Positions 11,806 to 12,758 of a stretch of 12,758 nt of DNA are shown here, one piece after another. Origin of the DNA: Acidimicrobiaceae bacterium (GTDB taxonomy: Bacteria > Actinomycetota > Acidimicrobiia > Acidimicrobiales > RAAP-2); contig JAUTXB010000072.1 of assembly GCA_030838245.1 (NCBI GenBank), positions 1 to 12,758 on the forward strand, written 5' to 3'. Each line of letters opens with the position of its first letter. Positions within the stretch are counted from its first letter, which is position 1. The position numbers were made by a program, and so were the translations under genes. The notes under the pieces are model-generated. The model was not told where the DNA came from. It made no database searches and was given only the letters and a program-made list of their open reading frames with translations.

Positions 11806-12758
11806 TCAGCCGGGCAGCTTTGCCGCTGCCGCCTCGCGCATGCGGGTGGTGCGATGCACCGGATCGGTGTCGATCTTGGGGATGACGTGCTTGCCCATGA
11901 GTCGCACCATCTCGAGCGATTCTTCCTTGCTGGCCATGCCGAGCCCGAAGGACAACTGGTCGGCCCCGGCCGCTTCCCATCGCTGGCACTGCTCGAGGGC
12001 GTGATCAGGATCACCGACGATGGTGCCCGCCGCCTTGAGGTACGGGATCTGCTCGGCGGTCACGTCGGGAATGAGCTCGGGCCACACCGGGACCTCGGGT
12101 GGGTGGGGGAAGGTGTCGTGGTAGCGGAACACGTTGCTCTGCAAGTACGTCATGTGTGAGTCGAGCAACGACTTCTCCGCCGCCTTGCCGTCCTCGCTCA
12201 AGAAGGCGGCCGTGGTCACCATGATGTTGTCGTTGATGAAAGCGCCGACGGGGTCAGCGTTACCGATGTCGGCCTTGTACGCCTCCATCACGGGGCCCAG
12301 CTCGTCAAAGGAGCCCACGGAGAACCCCAGCACGCCGAGTCCCTTCTGGGCGGCCATGGCGTAGCTCGAGGTGTTTCCGGCCGCGTACCACATGGCCGGG
12401 TGCAGCTTGCCGTAGGGCTTGGGGAGGATCTTGCGGGGGGGCAGCGACCAGAACTTGCCGTCGTAGCCCTCGTAGGTGTCCTGAAGCCACATCTTGGGGA
12501 ACTCCTCGATGACGTCCTCCCAGATCTCCCTGGTGCCCGACAGATCCTTCATGTCGGGCAAAAAGCCCAGGATCTCGAGGCTGCCCGCCCCCCGGCCGGT
12601 GCCGAACTCGAAGCGACCGTTGGACAGGTGGTCGAGCATGGCCACCCGCTCGGCCACCTTGGCCGGGTGGTTCACCTGGGGCAGCGGGTTGAAGATGCCC
12701 GAGCCCAGATGGATGCGCTCGGTGGCATGGGCCAGGTAGCCGAGGACGACATCGTTGG
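11806..12758 (-). CDS. LLM class flavin-dependent oxidoreductase (second copy), 5' end outside the window
   Basis: The last 317 codons of a bacterial-luciferase-like oxidoreductase; the frame stays open to the right edge, so the start lies beyond it. Family features are the TERIHLGSGIFNPLPQVNHPAKVAERVAMLD region, then LSNGRFEFGTGRGAG, a PHPAMWYAAGNTSS-like segment (LHPAMWYAAGNTSSYAMAAQKG), GTIVGDPDHALEQCQRWEAAGADQLSFGLG and a C-terminal helix. The layout matches longer LLM monooxygenases or reductases more than the shorter Rv2161c-like type of the other copy, so the two are not recent duplicates. FMN or F420 use is undecided. An internal ATG at 12675 exists but sits after the conserved NHP motif has begun, so it is not the start. 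It may act on the same pathway as the adjacent amidohydrolase; that is inference from position only. Confidence 0.9.
   Translation of the reverse strand, partial: NDVVLGYLAHATERIHLGSGIFNPLPQVNHPAKVAERVAMLDHLSNGRFEFGTGRGAGSLEILGFLPDMKDLSGTREIWEDVIEEFPKMWLQDTYEGYDGKFWSLPPRKILPKPYGKLHPAMWYAAGNTSSYAMAAQKGLGVLGFSVGSFDELGPVMEAYKADIGNADPVGAFINDNIMVTTAAFLSEDGKAAEKSLLDSHMTYLQSNVFRYHDTFPHPPEVPVWPELIPDVTAEQIPYLKAAGTIVGDPDHALEQCQRWEAAGADQLSFGLGMASKEESLEMVRLMGKHVIPKIDTDPVHRTTRMREAAAAKLPG

Noticed and set aside
1..12758. CRISPR arrays, tRNA genes, insertion sequences, integrase or attachment sites
   Set aside because: No regularly spaced repeats, cloverleaf-like sequences, transposase motifs or paired terminal repeats were seen on either strand by eye.

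Overview
The window is high-GC DNA from what is most likely an actinobacterium (Actinomycetota; Acidimicrobiia-like or a mycolate-lineage relative, rank uncertain). The reasons are the strong G/C bias at third codon positions, a short-chain dehydrogenase of the mycofactocin-coupled type, two luciferase-like (LLM, F420/FMN) oxidoreductases, and at least one start that looks leaderless. No tRNA, rRNA, CRISPR array, insertion sequence or phage gene was seen.

Layout. (1) 1-4100, plus strand: the 3' part of a B12-dependent acyl-CoA mutase large subunit (open at the left edge), overlapping by 17 nt an AMP-forming acyl-CoA synthetase, then a second acyl-CoA synthetase. This looks like one transcription unit for activating and rearranging a carboxylic acid. 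(2) 4101-5543: a roughly 200-bp non-coding leader rich in inverted repeats, then a secreted branched-chain-amino-acid-type ABC substrate-binding protein with no permease or ATPase beside it. (3) 5607-6107, minus strand: a SnoaL/NTF2-fold protein with a tandem-repeat-encoded acidic N-terminus. (4) 6302-7909, plus: a DUF2079 polytopic membrane protein, apparently leaderless. (5) 8106-8942, plus: the mycofactocin-type SDR, with a good -35/-10 promoter and an inverted repeat over the -10. (6) 8980-9921, minus: LLM oxidoreductase with a strongly structured 5' leader. (7) 10030-11742, plus: a D-aminoacylase-like amidohydrolase that appears to start at ATC. (8) 11806 to the right edge, minus: a second LLM oxidoreductase. 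Genes 7 and 8 converge on a clear 10-bp-stem hairpin terminator.

How they may work together (inference): a solute is captured (substrate-binding protein), activated to CoA thioesters (two ligases) and carbon-skeleton-rearranged (mutase). The SDR (probably mycofactocin-linked), the LLM enzymes (probably F420-linked), the NTF2 protein and the amidohydrolase could oxidise, isomerise or hydrolyse it. This resembles an actinobacterial accessory catabolic island whose substrate cannot be named from sequence.

The strongest unusual signals are: a mutase keeping its fold signature and the GYH motif but lacking several residues normally conserved in the substrate and adenosyl pockets; an ATC start codon behind a perfect Shine-Dalgarno; and compact candidate regulatory structures upstream of the SDR, the first LLM gene and the DUF2079 gene. 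All alignments were made by hand from memory of the families.
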